A stretch of 6,449 bases of DNA, from NCBI GenBank assembly GCA_002311455.1, contig DCAJ01000117.1, positions 81,108 to 87,556 of the forward strand, read 5' to 3'. The notes below the pieces were generated by a model that did not search any database, was not told the origin of the DNA, and worked only from the letters and a program-made list of their open reading frames with translations. This document shows positions 5,675 through 6,449 of this stretch, piece after piece (within the stretch, counting starts at the first letter, position 1; every line of letters begins with the position of its first letter). This DNA comes from Anaerolineales bacterium UBA1136. Its GTDB lineage: Bacteria > Chloroflexota > Anaerolineae > Anaerolineales > UBA11657. The translations under genes were made by a program, and so were the position numbers.

Positions 5675-6449
5675 TTAATCAGAGTTTATGAAGCAAGCTA
5701 ATTCGTGGCCAGGGTCTATAACAACCCGTACTGGAGTAGCAGGAGCAATTCGCACAGTGTGTCGTTGCAAACTATGTATGAAACGTCCTGACGGTAGGCG
5801 CACACGATACACATTGACCATACCTCTGTACTCCCTGGTAAGTACTATTGCTCCAGAAGTTGGGTCAGGAGTCATGCGAACATCATCAGCTCTCACCGCT
5901 ACTTCAACTTGATCGCCCACTTTAACGGGATTAGTTGACTGGAGCAAACCAATCTCTGTTTGTACACCTTCGTTAGTGACTTCGCCAGGAATGAGGTCTG
6001 TTTCACCCATAAAAGTAGCTACAAAGCGAGTGGCAGGATTGCCAAAAACATCTCCAGGAGTGCCCACTTGCTCAACACAACCTTGGTGCTGCACAGCAAT
6101 ACGATCCCCCATAAACAAAGCCTCCTCCTGATGATGAGTTACAAATATTGCGGTAGTTCCACTCATTCTAAGAATAGCTCTCACTTGGTTACGCACATGC
6201 ACTCTCTGGCCACTATCAAGGTTGGAAAACGGTTCATCCAAAAGTAATACATCGGGTCTAGGGCCCATCGCTCGTGCAAGAGCAACTCGCTGTTGCTCTC
6301 CACCAGACAATTCATGAGGCATACGATCCGCATAACCACTCAAGCTAACTAGCTGTAGCATAGCATTTACCTGGTCATCCCGATTAGTACCATGCAAACC
6401 ATAAGCCACATTCGCTGCCACAGTTAGATGAGGAAATAAAGCATAATTT
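5675..6449 (-). CDS. ABC transporter ATP-binding protein, FbpC/PotA-like importer type, partial: N-terminus off the right edge
   Basis: This is the ATPase subunit that powers a substrate-binding-protein-dependent importer on the cytoplasmic face of the membrane. 257 residues are visible. The reading frame enters the window at NYALFPHLTVAANVAYG, the segment just after the Q-loop, so about 80-90 N-terminal residues with Walker A are outside. Numbering from the first visible residue: signature LSGGEQQRVALARA at 47-60, Walker B VLLLDEP at 67-73 with catalytic Glu72, D-loop SNLD at 75-78, and switch His at 105 (VTHHQEEA). A C-terminal regulatory region after about 145 (FMGETDLIPGEV onward, with VAVRADDVRM) looks like a TOBE_2 domain. 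The wording VEQVGTPGDVFGNPATRFVATFMG is close to Fe(III), spermidine or sulfate importer ATPases; iron is my first guess but the substrate cannot be fixed without the permease and binding protein, which are not in the window. The Met-like start at 6421 is an internal GTG, not the true start. Confidence 0.9.
   Translation of the reverse strand, partial: NYALFPHLTVAANVAYGLHGTNRDDQVNAMLQLVSLSGYADRMPHELSGGEQQRVALARAMGPRPDVLLLDEPFSNLDSGQRVHVRNQVRAILRMSGTTAIFVTHHQEEALFMGDRIAVQHQGCVEQVGTPGDVFGNPATRFVATFMGETDLIPGEVTNEGVQTEIGLLQSTNPVKVGDQVEVAVRADDVRMTPDPTSGAIVLTREYRGMVNVYRVRLPSGRFIHSLQRHTVRIAPATPVRVVIDPGHELACFINSD

Noticed and set aside
1..6449. A defence island, prophage, CRISPR array or mobile element
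   Set aside because: I looked for nuclease, integrase, transposase and toxin motifs, evenly spaced repeats and terminal inverted repeats and found none; all long genes are core metabolism, transport or envelope types.

Overview
The window suggests a free-living bacterium with an AT-rich genome, most likely Chloroflexota. This is an inference from protein style: a large GT-C membrane glycosyltransferase with tandem C-terminal beta-sandwich repeats, an SH3 protein with a Thr/Pro-rich stalk and C-terminal anchor, and a Thermus/green-lineage-like complex I. No rRNA or other phylogenetic marker is present to confirm it. No tRNA, CRISPR, insertion sequence or phage gene was seen.

Layout, left to right. 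Positions 1-1657 hold the start of a complex I (NADH:quinone oxidoreductase) operon on the minus strand: nuoB, then a GTG-initiated gene fusing NuoC to NuoD, which runs off the left edge. Positions 1658-2011 are a divergent control region. It has a consensus sigma-70-type promoter (TTGACA, 17 nt, TATAAT) firing left into nuoB, and a slightly weaker one firing right into an A-type iron-sulfur carrier gene (2012-2446, plus strand). The leader of the carrier gene holds a nearly perfect 12-bp-arm dyad. nuoA, usually just before nuoB, is not there.

Positions 2544-6449 hold three minus-strand genes. In transcription order they are: the 3' part of an ABC importer ATPase with a TOBE-like C-terminal region (from the right edge to 5675), a 756-residue GT-C family membrane glycosyltransferase (5589-3319), and a signal-peptide/SH3/Pro-Thr stalk/TM surface protein (3188-2544). 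The gaps of 85 and 130 bp and the lack of obvious Shine-Dalgarno sites leave open whether they share a transcript.

How the genes may work together: NuoB carries cluster N2 and NuoCD makes the quinone-site side of the peripheral arm, so the divergent Fe-S carrier is a plausible supplier of clusters to the complex whose promoter it faces. The glycosyltransferase and SH3 protein both belong to the cell envelope. The window looks mostly like conserved core genome. The more unusual parts are the control region, the NuoC-NuoD fusion, the cysteine tail on the carrier and the repeated domain on the glycosyltransferase.
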